Assembly (NCBI GenBank): GCA_937912125.1
Contig: CALDOK010000003.1
Coordinates: forward strand, 1-64,000
Origin: an uncultured Pseudomonadota bacterium
GTDB lineage: Bacteria; Myxococcota_A; UBA796; JAFGLY01
Direction of reading: 5' to 3'
DNA: 64,000 nucleotides
In this document: positions 16,595 to 32,100 of the stretch, piece after piece
Layout: each line of letters starts with the position of its first letter
Numbering within the stretch: the stretch's first letter is position 1
Position numbers and translations under genes: made by a program
The notes under the pieces: model-generated
Seen by the model: only the letters and a program-made list of their open reading frames with translations
Told to the model about the DNA's origin: nothing
Databases searched by the model: none

Positions 16595-19291
16595 TTGCGC
16601 ACCCCCTCCCTGCTGTCGTGCCTGCTGCTGACCGCCTGTCCTGGCCCCGTGGACACCGGCGTCGGGGGTGGGCCATTCCTGGGGGCCGATCCCTCGGTGC
16701 CCGCGGCCCCCGGCGAGGCCCGCGCGGGGGTGATCCGCGACGGCCCCGACGGCGAGGCGGCCCTGTTCGGCGGCATCAGCGCCGAGGGGCGCGCGGCCGA
16801 CATCAAGCTCTACAACAGCCAGGTCCAGTTCATCATCCAGGGCCCGTACATGAGCCACGGCTACGTGCCCACCGGCGGCGGCATCATCGACGCCGATCTG
16901 GTGCGCCCCGACGATCAGCTGGGCCGCGATCTTGTGGAAGACGTCTACCTGGCCTTCTCCATGGCCAGGCTGTTCCATGCCGACTCGGTGGTCGTCATCG
17001 CCGACGGCAGCGACGGCGGCGACGCCATCGTGCAGGCCACCGGCACCGACGTGGACTGGGGCTGGTTCCAGGGCATGTTCGAGCGGGACGATCCCGTGGT
17101 CGAGGCCATGGGCCTGGTGATCACCACCACCTACACCCTGCCCCCCGACACCGACACCCTGACCATCACCACCCAGATCGACAACCCCGGCGACGAGGCG
17201 GTGACCATCTCCCCCCAAGAGGGCGCCTGGATGTCGGGCGAGGACCTGCTGCCCTGGACCTACGGCGGTGGCTACGGGGAGCAGGGCGCCAACGAGCGGG
17301 ACTGGCTGGTGATGGCCGGACGCCAGGGCGAGCACACCCTGGCCCTGTGGCGGGACGAGGGCGCCTATGGCACCGGGGTCATCACCAGCCTGGCCGCCGA
17401 GTACGGCATGATCCTGGCGGAGCTGGGGACCGAAGACCTGGAGCCCTCGGGGAGCGCGACCTACGAGCGCCGGCTGACCCTCGACCCCGACCCCATGAGC
17501 GCACTGGCGGGCAAGCTCGAGCGGGCGGGAGCGAGCCAGGGCGAGGCCTGCGGCACCGTGACCGACCTGGACGGCCCCGTGGCGGGAGCGCGGGTGCACT
17601 TCGTCGGTGAAGACGGGGCCATGGGCTGGGCCCTCACCGATGGCGAAGGTGGCTTCTGCTCCACGCTGCCGGTCGGGCAGTCCACCGCCTACGTCGTAGG
17701 CCACGCCGAGCTGGAGCATGTGCAGCTGCCTGCTGGCCGGGGTCGCTTCGCCCCCTTCGCCGCCCCGAGCGTCAACGAGCCCGTGCTGGAGCTGTTCAGG
17801 GGCGAGCGCGACGCTCAGGCGGCCCCCTGGGCCATGGGCCGCCAGGCCGCCGACGGCCAGGACTTCGAGGTCTCCGAAGGCGCCACCACCACACTCGATC
17901 TCGCCATCGGCTTGCCGGGTCGCCTCGATCTCACCCTCGAGGACGACCAGGGAGCAGCGCTGCCCGGGGTCCTCGAGCTCCTCTGGAGCCAAGGCGCTCC
18001 GCCCGCGTCCGCCGTCCCCGAGCAGCTCCGTGACGCCCTGGGCATCCCCACCTCGTCCAGAGCCGGCTGGGCCTGGACCGCCGACGGCACCATCACGATG
18101 GACCTGCTCCCTGGCACCTATGACCTCGAAGCCACCCACGGCTGGCGCCACGAGCAGGCCGCCGTCGACGACGTCCAGGTCCTGCCAGGCGAGACCACCC
18201 AGCTCACCCTGGTCCTCGACAGGGTCCTCGAGCGCGAGGGCTGGCTGGCCATGGACGCGCACCTGCACGGCGCCCCCAGCTTCGACGGTGCCCTGCCCAT
18301 GGCCGACCGCCTGGTGGCCTGCACCGCCACGGGGGTGGACATCGCTGTGCTCACCGACCACGACGTACATGTGGACTACGCCCCCCTGGCCGAGGCCATG
18401 GGCCTGTCGGAGCGCTTGCTGACCATCACCGGGGTGGAGGTGACCACCATGATGCGGGGCCACTTCAACCTGTGGCCCATCACGCCCAGCGCGCGCGAGG
18501 TCCCCAACGCCGGCGCCCTGCCCTGGTGGGATCTGCGGGTGAGCACGGACGAGCTGTTCGTGCAGATGCGCGAGGCTGTGGGCTTCGACGCCTTGCTGCA
18601 GGTCAACCATCCCCGCACCCCCGGCATGCTCACCTTCGCCGACTACGATCCGGTCAGCGGCGAGCCCGACGACCCCGACAAGTTCTCCTGGGACTTCGAA
18701 GCCTTCGAGCTGATCAACGGCGGCGTGACCGACCTCGAGCAAGTGCGCGAGGACTTCTTCGGCTTCCTGAACCACGGCGATGTGCGCACACCCCTGGGCG
18801 TCAGCGACAGCCACTACCGCTTCATCCCCTGCGGCATGGCCCGCACCGACGTCTACCTGGACGCGGACCGGCCCGACGAGGTGGACGCCCAGGCGGTGCA
18901 GGACGCCGTCCTGGCCGGGCATGTGGTGGCCGCCACGGGCACCACCCTGCGGGCCAGCGTGGGCGACGCCCTGCCCGGTGACACCATCACGGGCAGCGCG
19001 GTCACCCTGGATGTGCTGGTGCTCGCTCCATCCTGGATCGTGCCGGGCACCCTGCGTCTGGTGCGCAACGGTGAGATCGTCTTCGAGCAGGCGCTGCCCT
19101 CCGACAGCGACGACGGCGTGTACTTCGACGACGCCCTGGAGATCGAGGCCGACGCCGACGCCTGGTTCGTGGTGGAGGTGGTGGGCGACGAGCCCATGGG
19201 CGCCGCCTGGCGCAACCAGACGCCGTACGCCATGACCAACGCCTTCTTTGTGGATGTAGACGGCGACGGCTGGACGGCTCCGGGGCCCTGA
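16595..19291 (+). CDS. CehA/McbA-like PHP-domain metallohydrolase lipoprotein
   Basis: TTG start; LRTPSLLSCLLLTACPGPVDTG lipobox; AMDAHLHGAPSFDG...TGVDIAVLTDHDVHVDYAPLAEAMG...ITGVEVTT...GHFNLWPI...LGVSDSHYRF: PHP metal ligands. Confidence 0.85.
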   Translation: MRTPSLLSCLLLTACPGPVDTGVGGGPFLGADPSVPAAPGEARAGVIRDGPDGEAALFGGISAEGRAADIKLYNSQVQFIIQGPYMSHGYVPTGGGIIDADLVRPDDQLGRDLVEDVYLAFSMARLFHADSVVVIADGSDGGDAIVQATGTDVDWGWFQGMFERDDPVVEAMGLVITTTYTLPPDTDTLTITTQIDNPGDEAVTISPQEGAWMSGEDLLPWTYGGGYGEQGANERDWLVMAGRQGEHTLALWRDEGAYGTGVITSLAAEYGMILAELGTEDLEPSGSATYERRLTLDPDPMSALAGKLERAGASQGEACGTVTDLDGPVAGARVHFVGEDGAMGWALTDGEGGFCSTLPVGQSTAYVVGHAELEHVQLPAGRGRFAPFAAPSVNEPVLELFRGERDAQAAPWAMGRQAADGQDFEVSEGATTTLDLAIGLPGRLDLTLEDDQGAALPGVLELLWSQGAPPASAVPEQLRDALGIPTSSRAGWAWTADGTITMDLLPGTYDLEATHGWRHEQAAVDDVQVLPGETTQLTLVLDRVLEREGWLAMDAHLHGAPSFDGALPMADRLVACTATGVDIAVLTDHDVHVDYAPLAEAMGLSERLLTITGVEVTTMMRGHFNLWPITPSAREVPNAGALPWWDLRVSTDELFVQMREAVGFDALLQVNHPRTPGMLTFADYDPVSGEPDDPDKFSWDFEAFELINGGVTDLEQVREDFFGFLNHGDVRTPLGVSDSHYRFIPCGMARTDVYLDADRPDEVDAQAVQDAVLAGHVVAATGTTLRASVGDALPGDTITGSAVTLDVLVLAPSWIVPGTLRLVRNGEIVFEQALPSDSDDGVYFDDALEIEADADAWFVVEVVGDEPMGAAWRNQTPYAMTNAFFVDVDGDGWTAPGP

Positions 19292-19342
19292 GACGAAAGC
19301 CCGCTCCACGCGGACCGATAGGCAGAGGGCCATGGAGCCCGC

Positions 19343-20452
19343 TTGCCCCTTCCAAGCCTGACCCTCGCCTTTGGCGACCCTGAGCTGGAGGCCCGCTACC
19401 GCGGGCATGCCGCAAAAGAGCACGCCGGCACCGTGCGCGCGGCCATCGGCCTGGCCCTGCTGCTGTACCTCTGCTTCGGCCTGCTGGACGTCCTGCTCTG
19501 CCCCGAGCAAGCGAGCGCGCTGTGTGTGCTGCGCTACGCCCTGATCAGCCCCTGGCTCGTCGCCGCCCTGGTGTTCGCCTACGCCGCGCCTGCGCAGTTC
19601 GAGCGCCACCAACAGGCCACCCTGTTCGCGGTCTCGCTGATCGGCGGGCTGGGCATCGTGGCCATGACCGGCATCTGCGCGCCGCCCGCCTCGCACACCT
19701 ACTACGCGGGTCTGATGCTGGTGCTCATCTTCATCCACACCCTGTCCCGCTTGCGCACCCTGGCCGCCGTCACCGTGGGCCTGCTGGTGGTGCTCGCCTA
19801 CGAGCTCGTGGCCGTCGTCATCGCGCCCGTGCCCCTCGAGCTGCTGGTGTCGAACAACTTCTACCTCCTCTCCACCGCCCTGATGGGGATGCTGGCCAGC
19901 TACACCCTCGAACGCATGGACCGCAAGGCCTTCCTGGACATGCAGACCATCCAGGAGCTCAGCGTCCGGGATCACCTCACTGGCCTGTACAACCGCCGCC
20001 ACCTTCATGAGCGCATCCAGGAGCTCATCGACCTGTTCCTGCGCTACCGGGTGCAGAGCTGCCTGGTGTTGCTGGATCTGGATGGCTTCAAGCTGGTCAA
20101 CGACCGCCTGGGCCACCCCACCGGCGACAGGGTGCTGCGCGAGGTGTCGCGCGCCCTCCTGGCCTGCGCCCGGGCCACCGACCTGGTGTTCCGCTTCGGC
20201 GGCGACGAGTTCTGCCTGCTGCTGCCGAACACGGACCAACCCGCCGCGCTGGCCATGATGGCCCGGGTGCGGTCCAGCCTGGACAGCCTAAGCTTCGGCG
20301 AGGGGGACCTGAGCCTGGGGGTCGACTTGAGCGGAGGCTGCGTGGGCATCGACGCCCGATGTACCGACCCCAGGGCGGTGATCACGGCCGCCGACGAGCT
20401 GCTCCTCGAGGCCAAGCGCCAGGGCAAGGGGCGCGTGCTCACCCGAGCCTGA
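19343..20452 (+). CDS. Membrane-anchored diguanylate cyclase (GGDEF) with I-site
   Basis: N-terminal TM helices; DHLTGLYNRRHLHERI, LDLDGFKLVNDRLGHPTGDRVL, RATDLVFRFGGDEF (RxxD five residues upstream of intact GGDEF). Confidence 0.95.
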   Translation: MPLPSLTLAFGDPELEARYRGHAAKEHAGTVRAAIGLALLLYLCFGLLDVLLCPEQASALCVLRYALISPWLVAALVFAYAAPAQFERHQQATLFAVSLIGGLGIVAMTGICAPPASHTYYAGLMLVLIFIHTLSRLRTLAAVTVGLLVVLAYELVAVVIAPVPLELLVSNNFYLLSTALMGMLASYTLERMDRKAFLDMQTIQELSVRDHLTGLYNRRHLHERIQELIDLFLRYRVQSCLVLLDLDGFKLVNDRLGHPTGDRVLREVSRALLACARATDLVFRFGGDEFCLLLPNTDQPAALAMMARVRSSLDSLSFGEGDLSLGVDLSGGCVGIDARCTDPRAVITAADELLLEAKRQGKGRVLTRA

Positions 20453-20608
20453 GCGAGCGGCACAGCTATGCAACTCCCCCGGGGATCCTGGGCGATTTTC
20501 TGTGTTCTGTCAGGCTCCCAGCCCCACCGCTGGACAGGGCCCCGCGTCGGACGCTAGGGGAGGCTTCACCACTGGCCGGGACGGCTCCTCGGCTCCAGGA
20601 ACTCCTCC

Positions 20609-20821
20609 ATGCCCCAGCCCCCGAGCTTCGTGCTCAACGACCAGCGCCGCGATCTGATCCCGGATCAGACCGTCCACGACCTCCTCGAGGAGCTGGATCC
20701 GGCCATGCCCATCGCGGTGGTCAAGATCGGCGGCGACCACGTGGCCAGGCGCACCTGGAAGCAGCGCACCATCCAGCCCGGCGACGAAGTCCGCATCGTC
20801 TACATCATCGCGGGCGGCTAG
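20609..20821 (+). CDS. ThiS/MoaD-like beta-grasp sulfur-carrier protein
   Basis: 70 aa, ...VKIGGDHVARRTWKQRTIQPGDEVRIVYIIAGG with C-terminal diglycine. Confidence 0.85.
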   Translation: MPQPPSFVLNDQRRDLIPDQTVHDLLEELDPAMPIAVVKIGGDHVARRTWKQRTIQPGDEVRIVYIIAGG

Positions 20822-20866
20822 CCCTTCTCCCCTTCCCATCGCAACCTCAGCACAAGAGAGATCCCC

Positions 20867-23056
20867 ATGCTCCTCGGCGAACACAGCTACACGCTCGGAG
20901 AGATCGAGCACGGCTACACCAACCGCACCCTGCACATCGACATCGGCGCCCGGGCTGTGACCGAGAAGCCGGTCACCCAGCCGATGAAGGACACCTTCAT
21001 CGGCGGCAAGGGCTTCGACCTGTGGCTGATGTGGAACAGCATCCCCGCCAAGTGCGCCTGGGACGACGCCCGCAACGAGGTGGTCATCGCCTCGGGCCCC
21101 ATGGGCGGCACCCCGATCTACCCGGGCTCCGGCAAGAGCATCGTCACCTCCATCTCCCCCACCACCGGCTCGGTGATCGACTCGAACGTCGGCGGCCACT
21201 TCGGCCCCTTCCTCAAGTTCTCCGGCTTCGACGCCCTCGAGCTCCAGGGCAAGTCCGACGTGCCCCTGCTCATCCTCATCGACGGCGACGAGGGCAAGAT
21301 CAGCTTCTTCGACGGCTCCGACCTGCCGGCCGACGCCTACACCATGGCCGAGCAGCTGCACCACCGCTTCGCCCCCGAGCGCCTGCAGAGCGTCTCGGTG
21401 GTCAACGCTGGCCCCGGCGCCAAGCACAGCCTGATGGGCTGCCTGAACTTCAGCTTCTGGGACCGCGGCCGCAAGGCCATGCGCTACAAGCAGGCCGGGC
21501 GCGGCGGCATCGGCACCGTCTTCGAGGACAAGAACATCCGCGCTGTGGTGGCCAAGTTCTCGAAGCCCCCCCGCCTCGAGCTGAACAACCCCGCCGACAT
21601 CGAGCAGGTCAAGAACGCGGGCAAGTCCCACTCCGGTGAGATCAAAGACCTCGACGGCAAGCAGAACGAGATGAACCGCCTGGGCACCACCCACCTGGTG
21701 CCCATCATGGTCGACTACGACCTGCTGCCCTGCAACAACTTCCGCTACGGCAACGATCCCCGCGCCGAGGGGCTGGGCCCCGAGGTCTACCGCAAGAAGT
21801 TCCACAAGGGCTTCGACGGCTGCTGGATCGGCTGCACCATGGCCTGCGCCCACTGCGTGCAGAACTTCGTGCTCAAGTCCGGCCCCATGAAGGGCCAGGC
21901 GGTGTGGGTCGACGGCCCCGAGTACGAGACCATCGCCGGCTGCGGCTCCAACAACGGCATCTACGACCCCGACCACGTGCTCGAGGCCAACTTCTACTGC
22001 GACGCCTACGGCGTGGACACCATCAGCTACGGCACCGGCATGGCCTTCGCCATGGAGTGCTTCGAGGCCGGCCAGATCACGGTGGAGCACACCGGCGGTC
22101 TCGAGCTGAACTTCGGCAACTCCGACGCCGCCCTCGAGGTGCTGCACCAGCTGGCCCGCGGCGAAGGCTTCGGCGCCATCTTCGGCCAGGGCATCCGCAA
22201 GATGAAGGCCCACTTCGCCGACAACTGGGGCGCGGACCGCGCGTTCCTGGACGACATCGGCATGGAGTCCAAGGGCCTCGAGTACAGCGAGTACATGACC
22301 AAGGAGTCCCTGGCCCAGCAGGGCGGCTACGGCCTGGCCCTCAAGGGCCCCCAGCACGACGAGGCTTGGCTCATCTTCCTGGACATGGTCCACAACTTCA
22401 TGCCCACCTTCGAGCAGAAGGCCGAGGCCCTGCACTGGTTCCCCATGTGGCGCACCTGGTTCGGGCTGAACGGCCTGTGCAAGCTGCCCTGGAACGACGT
22501 GGTGCCCCCCGACAACAAGACCAACTTCAACTACAACGACCTGCGCTGGATGGCCATCGAAGGCGAGCGCTACGCCAAGGCCGACCCCAACTGGAACGAC
22601 CCGGCCAAGGTCAACAAGCACCTGTCCTGGTACGCCGAGTACTTCAGCGGCACCACGGGCCGGCAGTCCAGCCCCAAGGATCTGATCGCCATGAGCGAGA
22701 AGGTCTACAACTTCCAGCGCATCTTCAACCTGCGCCAGGGCTACGGCCTCCGCGAGCACGACGCCATCCCCTACCGCTCGGTGGGCCCGGTCACGGCGTG
22801 GGAGTACGAGTCCCGCGCCGAGCGCTACGACGGCCAGCTGGTCGAGACCTGGGGGCTGGACCCCGCGGGCAAGACCACCGAGGAGAAGATGGCCATGCTG
22901 CGCATCGTGCGCGAGGACGCCTACGAAGGCCTCAAGGACGCTGTCTACGCCCGCCGCGGCTGGACGAATGATGGCGTGCCCACGGTGGCCAAGGTCCAGG
23001 AGCTGGGCATCGACTTCCCCGAGGTGCTAGAGCTGATCGGTCCCCACCAGGAGTAG
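20867..23056 (+). CDS. Aldehyde ferredoxin oxidoreductase (AOR) family tungstoenzyme
   Basis: FIGGKGFDLWLM, GPMGGTPIYPGSGKSIVTSISPTTGSVIDSNVGGHFGPFLKFSGFDALELQGKSDVPL, CWIGCTMACAHC cluster motif, YETIAGCGSNNGIYDPDHVLEANFYCDAYGVDTISYGTGMAFAMECFEAG. Confidence 0.93.
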   Translation: MLLGEHSYTLGEIEHGYTNRTLHIDIGARAVTEKPVTQPMKDTFIGGKGFDLWLMWNSIPAKCAWDDARNEVVIASGPMGGTPIYPGSGKSIVTSISPTTGSVIDSNVGGHFGPFLKFSGFDALELQGKSDVPLLILIDGDEGKISFFDGSDLPADAYTMAEQLHHRFAPERLQSVSVVNAGPGAKHSLMGCLNFSFWDRGRKAMRYKQAGRGGIGTVFEDKNIRAVVAKFSKPPRLELNNPADIEQVKNAGKSHSGEIKDLDGKQNEMNRLGTTHLVPIMVDYDLLPCNNFRYGNDPRAEGLGPEVYRKKFHKGFDGCWIGCTMACAHCVQNFVLKSGPMKGQAVWVDGPEYETIAGCGSNNGIYDPDHVLEANFYCDAYGVDTISYGTGMAFAMECFEAGQITVEHTGGLELNFGNSDAALEVLHQLARGEGFGAIFGQGIRKMKAHFADNWGADRAFLDDIGMESKGLEYSEYMTKESLAQQGGYGLALKGPQHDEAWLIFLDMVHNFMPTFEQKAEALHWFPMWRTWFGLNGLCKLPWNDVVPPDNKTNFNYNDLRWMAIEGERYAKADPNWNDPAKVNKHLSWYAEYFSGTTGRQSSPKDLIAMSEKVYNFQRIFNLRQGYGLREHDAIPYRSVGPVTAWEYESRAERYDGQLVETWGLDPAGKTTEEKMAMLRIVREDAYEGLKDAVYARRGWTNDGVPTVAKVQELGIDFPEVLELIGPHQE

Positions 23057-23065
23057 CTCTCCACC

Positions 23066-24607
23066 TTGGCAGCCCGTTTCGGCTGGAACCCAGGCAACGC
23101 CCGCCCGCCCAAGGCTCCCTTGGACTGGCGGGCGAAGCTGCTCGGGCTGCTGACCGGGGTGGCCGGCGGCGGGCTGTCGCTCTACGCGCTGACTTCGGCC
23201 TGGGTCTGCGACGACGCCTGGTTCAGCCTGCGCTCGGCCTGGAACCTGGCCCACGGCTACGGGCTGGTGTTCAACCCAGGCGAACGGGTCCAGGCCTTCA
23301 CCTCACCCCTGTGGACCCTGCTGGCGGCCCTGCCCATGGCCGCGGGGCTGCCCGGCTTCGTCGCGGCCCTGCTGCTGTCGGGGCTCTGCACCCTGGGGTT
23401 GGTGGCGCTGCTCACGCGACGTGGCGGCGCTGGCCCCGGTGCGGCCGCGCTGGCCCTGGTGATCCTGTTCTCCTCCAAGGCCTTCGTGGACTACTGCTCG
23501 TCGGGCCTCGAGAACCCTCTCATCCATCTGCTGTACCTGGGCTTCCTTGTGCGCTGGGCCCGGGATCCGCACCTGCACCCCCGCGCCCTGGGCCTGCTCA
23601 CCGCCCTGCTGCTGCTCACCCGGCTGGACCTGGCCCTGCTGGTGCTGCCTCACCTGGCGGCGCTCCTGATCGGGCGGCACGGCCTACGCCGGCTCCCCGG
23701 TCTGCTGCTCGGGCTGCTGCCGCTGCTGGGGTGGGAGCTGTTCTCCCTGGCCTACTATGGCTCCCTGGTGCCCTGCACGGCCATCGCCAAGCTCGGCGAT
23801 GCGGGGCTGTCGCGGGGCTTCCTGCTCGAGCGGGGCCTGGCCTACCTCCACGAAGGCCTGGCCTGGGATCCGGTGACCCTGCCCGTCATCGCCCTGGGCC
23901 TGGCGCTGGCCGCGCTGGGTCCCCGCCGCACCACCCTGCCCACCGCCGCCGGCGTGCTGCTCTACGTCGGCTACATCGTGTGGATCGGGGGCGACTTCAT
24001 GGCCGGACGCTTCCTGGCGGCGCCGCTGCTGGGGGCCGTGTTCGTGATCGCCCAGCAGCCCCGGCTCGAGCGCCTGGCGTGGCTGCTGCCTCCCTACGCC
24101 CTCGCCATCGCGGTCGCCTACCTGGCGCCGCGCTCTCCCATGAACGCGCTCACCTATGACGACTTCGACCCCTCCGCCCCGACCTACACGGCCCGCCAGG
24201 TGGCGGACGAGCGCTTGGTCTACCACGAGCGCGGCGGCATCATCCCGGGCCTCCGCCGCATCCTCCAGGAAGGAGAGGGCGTCGACGGTCCCCACGAGCT
24301 CATCGTCTTCGAGGAGGTCGCGGGCTGGAACGCCTACATCGCGGGGCCCGGCTGCCACGTGGTGAACCCCTACGGCCTGAGCGACGCCTTCATCGCGCGC
24401 CTGCCCGCCGAGCCCCCCGGCCAGGAGCGAGCGGGCCACGTCACACGCAGCATCCCTCCCGGCTACCTCGACAGCCTGCGCGACGGCGTCAACCAGCTCG
24501 ACGACCCCGGCCAGCGCGCCCTCCTCGACGATCTGTGGCAGGCCACCCGCGCCCCGCTCCTGGCGCCGGGACGCGCAGGCGCCATCCTGCGCCTCCACCG
24601 CCGCTGA
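23066..24607 (+). CDS. Polytopic membrane glycosyltransferase-like protein (GT-C type, AftB-like)
   Basis: Many TM helices; SAWVCDDAWFSLRSAWNLAHGYGLVFNPGERVQAFTSPLWTLLAALPM signature of GT-C enzymes; soluble C-term. Confidence 0.7.
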   Translation: MAARFGWNPGNARPPKAPLDWRAKLLGLLTGVAGGGLSLYALTSAWVCDDAWFSLRSAWNLAHGYGLVFNPGERVQAFTSPLWTLLAALPMAAGLPGFVAALLLSGLCTLGLVALLTRRGGAGPGAAALALVILFSSKAFVDYCSSGLENPLIHLLYLGFLVRWARDPHLHPRALGLLTALLLLTRLDLALLVLPHLAALLIGRHGLRRLPGLLLGLLPLLGWELFSLAYYGSLVPCTAIAKLGDAGLSRGFLLERGLAYLHEGLAWDPVTLPVIALGLALAALGPRRTTLPTAAGVLLYVGYIVWIGGDFMAGRFLAAPLLGAVFVIAQQPRLERLAWLLPPYALAIAVAYLAPRSPMNALTYDDFDPSAPTYTARQVADERLVYHERGGIIPGLRRILQEGEGVDGPHELIVFEEVAGWNAYIAGPGCHVVNPYGLSDAFIARLPAEPPGQERAGHVTRSIPPGYLDSLRDGVNQLDDPGQRALLDDLWQATRAPLLAPGRAGAILRLHRR

Positions 24608-24647
24608 ACGGGCGACCGCACGGCGCGGGCCGTGGTATCGTCGAGGC

Positions 24648-29111
<4,464 letters not shown>

Positions 29112-29143
29112 CCCGTCCCCCGACCCATGGTATCGTGCGGTCC

Positions 29144-32100
29144 ATGCGCTGGTGGCGACTCACATTCCTGCTGTCATCGTTCGCGCTGGCCCGGCCGGCG
29201 TGGGCGGCGCCCCGCGATGCCGTGGCGCGCCTGAGCGGCTGCGGCTCGCCGGCCATCGCCAGCTTCGTCACCTCCTGGAGCGACGCCAGCCTGCTGGCCG
29301 TCACCACCTACGAGGCCGTGACCGGACGCGATGGCGAGCCCTGCCCCAACCCCGTGCTGGTGCTGCCCGGCGGGCGCGGACGGCTGCTGGCCAAGGTGGG
29401 TACGCGGCGCCCTGCCGACGATCTGGCCGTGCTCGAGCTGCTGCCGGGCCAGCAGCCTCCCGCGGGCATCGAGACCCTGGTGGTAGCCGACCGCGGCAGC
29501 TTCGACGCCGCCCTGCAGGGGAACCGGGCCGTGATGGTCCACACGGACATCGACGACTCCGGCGCCGTGCATGCCCGCATCGCTCGCCTGGCCGGAGCCG
29601 ACGGCTCAGGCTTCTCCATCGACTGGCTGCACGCCCTGACCTGGCCCTGGCTGCCCGGGGCGCCCGTGGTGGGCGACGACGGCGTGCTGCTGGGAATCCT
29701 GGGCGCGCCCAGCGATCAGGACGCGCCGCCGCGGGGCACCGGCGGGTCGATCCACGCCTTCTTGAACCTGCACCACGATCTGCGCAGGCCGACTCCGTCG
29801 CGCCGCTACGGCATCTGGCTGGCCCGCCAGCGGGGGGACGACGACCTCGAGGAGTACTGGCGCCTGGCCAAGGCCGTACGCCGGGAGCTGAACCGGGCGG
29901 GCCTCGATCCCCGCCTGTGGGAGATCCGCGATCTGGGCCTGGCCCTGGACGCCCCCCAGGCCGAGGTGGAGCGACAGGCTCAGCTGCTGGGCGGCTCGGT
30001 CAACGCGAGCCTGGTGGTGGCCTCCACCTGGGACCAGGGCGCAGACAAGGTGCGCCGGCACCGGGCCATGCTGGTGCGGCTGGCCCGGGAGCCCGCCATC
30101 GGTGAGCGCCCCGACGACGCCGAGCCCACAGGGATCGGGCGGAGGCGGGAGCTGCTGGTCTTGCCCACGGAGGCCACGAGCAGCCCGCGCATGCTGGCCC
30201 AGGCGGTGGTGGCCATGGCGGCCGCCGACATCGTCCAGCTCCACCCACAGGTCCAGAACAAGCCCCAGCACAGCCTCGAGCGGGCCCGGGCCGACCTGCT
30301 ACGGCTGCGCAACGAACACGAGCGGTGGCGGGCGGGCATGAGCCGCTCGAGCGCCGTCGCCGGCCTCTGGGCTCGCGAGGGCAGCGCCACCATCGCCCGC
30401 CTGGACGCCGATCTGCTGCTGGCCCTGCAGGCCCGGGTGGGCAGCGAGTCCCTGGGGCCCGGCGACACCCCCTACGCCGCCGCCGACCGCGCCTACCTGC
30501 GGGCGCTCGAGGCCCTGCCCCGGGACGAACGCCCCTGTGCCTGGCTCGAGGTCCAGCGCCTCAGGCTGGATGCTTGGCTGGCCCTGCCCGAGGCCCAGCG
30601 TCCCCAGGCGCAGCTCGAGACTCTGCTGGATGACACGGGCCAGGCCCTCCTGGCCATCCCCCGAGATGCCTGCCCGGTGGACCGCGCCATGCTCCAGCGG
30701 CAGCGCGGACGCCTGCTCACCCTGCGGAGCTCGCCAGACCCCGAGGCCGATCTCCGCGAGGCCATCGCGGCCTACGAGGAGGCCCTGGGGATCTTCTCCC
30801 TGGTGGCCTACCCCCAGGCCTGGGCCCGCACCCAGCTGGACCTGGGGCTGGCGTGGCAGGGGCTGCCCAACCCGGATCAGGCCGGCGTGCTCGAGGCCGC
30901 CATCGGCGCCCACCGCAGCGCCCTGTCCATGCTCGAGCCCGAGCTGTTCCCCCAGGCATGGGCCCTGGGCCAGTCCCGCCTGGGGGACGCCCTGGCCGAC
31001 AATCCAGTGGGCGACGCCTTCGAAAATCGACGTCGAGCCCTGGAAGCCTACGAGCAGGCCCTCACCGTGTTCGATCCGCTGGGCGAGCCCGTGCTCTGGG
31101 CCCGCACCCGCAACGGCATGGGCGCCGCGCTGCAGGGGCTGCCCTGGCAGGAGCCCCCGGACCACATCCACCAAGCCCTCGCGGCCCACCAGGACGCGCT
31201 GTCGGTCTTCACGCGCCAGGACCACCCCGTCGACTGGGCGCTGACCCACGCCTGGCTGGGAAACGCGGTGCGGCAGCTGCCCGGCGACCAGGCCGAGGCA
31301 CGCTTCCAGGGCGCCCTGCTGGGCCTGCAGCGCTCCCTCGAGGTGCTAGAGGAGCAAGGGCGCCAGCGGGACTGGGCGGCCACATGGATCAAGCTCGGCG
31401 ACGCCTGGCGCGCCAGCCCCCTGGGGGACCGCGGCGCCAACCTCGACCAGGCCATCCAGGCCTACGAGCGAGCCCTGACCGTCTACACCCGCGACGGCGA
31501 CCCCGAGCACTGGGCCCAGACCTGGCAGCGCCTGGGTCAGGCCCTGCGCGAGCAGCGCTCCGGCGACCGTGCCGAGAACCTGGCACGCTCGGTGGAGGCA
31601 TTCCAGTTTGCGCTGCAGGTGCAGAGCGCCACCGGCAACCCCATCGCCTGGGAGCAATGCCAGGGGGATCTGTTCGTGGCCCAGGCCTGGCAGTACGCCC
31701 TCGAGGCCGACAACGCCGGGCCCGGGGGCGTCGAGGCTCTGCAAGCCCAAGGCGAGGCCGCGCTGCAGGAGGCCCTGGTGCGCCAGGCGCGACGCCTGCC
31801 TTGGTCGGGGGCGGACCTGTTCCTCGAGGCCTCGGAGCACTTCGCCCAAGCCCTCGCCCTCGAGCCCGATCGGATCGACCTCCTGGACGGACACGGCCTA
31901 GCCCTGTGGTACCAGGGCCGCTACGCAGAGGCGGCCAGCGCCCAGGCCCTCCTGGTGCAGCAGCGCCCTGACGACCACCAGGCCCAGCGCAGCCTCGAGC
32001 TCTTCCAGCTCCGGGCCCAGATCGCAGCAAACGAAGACGACGTCAGCGCCTGGTCTCGCCTGGGGGCCCACTACCAGGAAGACGGCGACAAGGCCGGGGC

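Noticed and set aside
16496-20239. 1247-aa minus ORF
   Set aside because: Antisense shadow of the PHP lipoprotein and GGDEF genes; composition (H/G/Q/A) typical of high-GC spurious frames.
20453-20608. Moco/Tuco riboswitch upstream of the ThiS/AOR pair
   Set aside because: I could not identify the consensus by eye; kept only as something to test with RF01055.
20510-22759. 749-aa minus ORF
   Set aside because: Antisense shadow of the ThiS-like and AOR genes.
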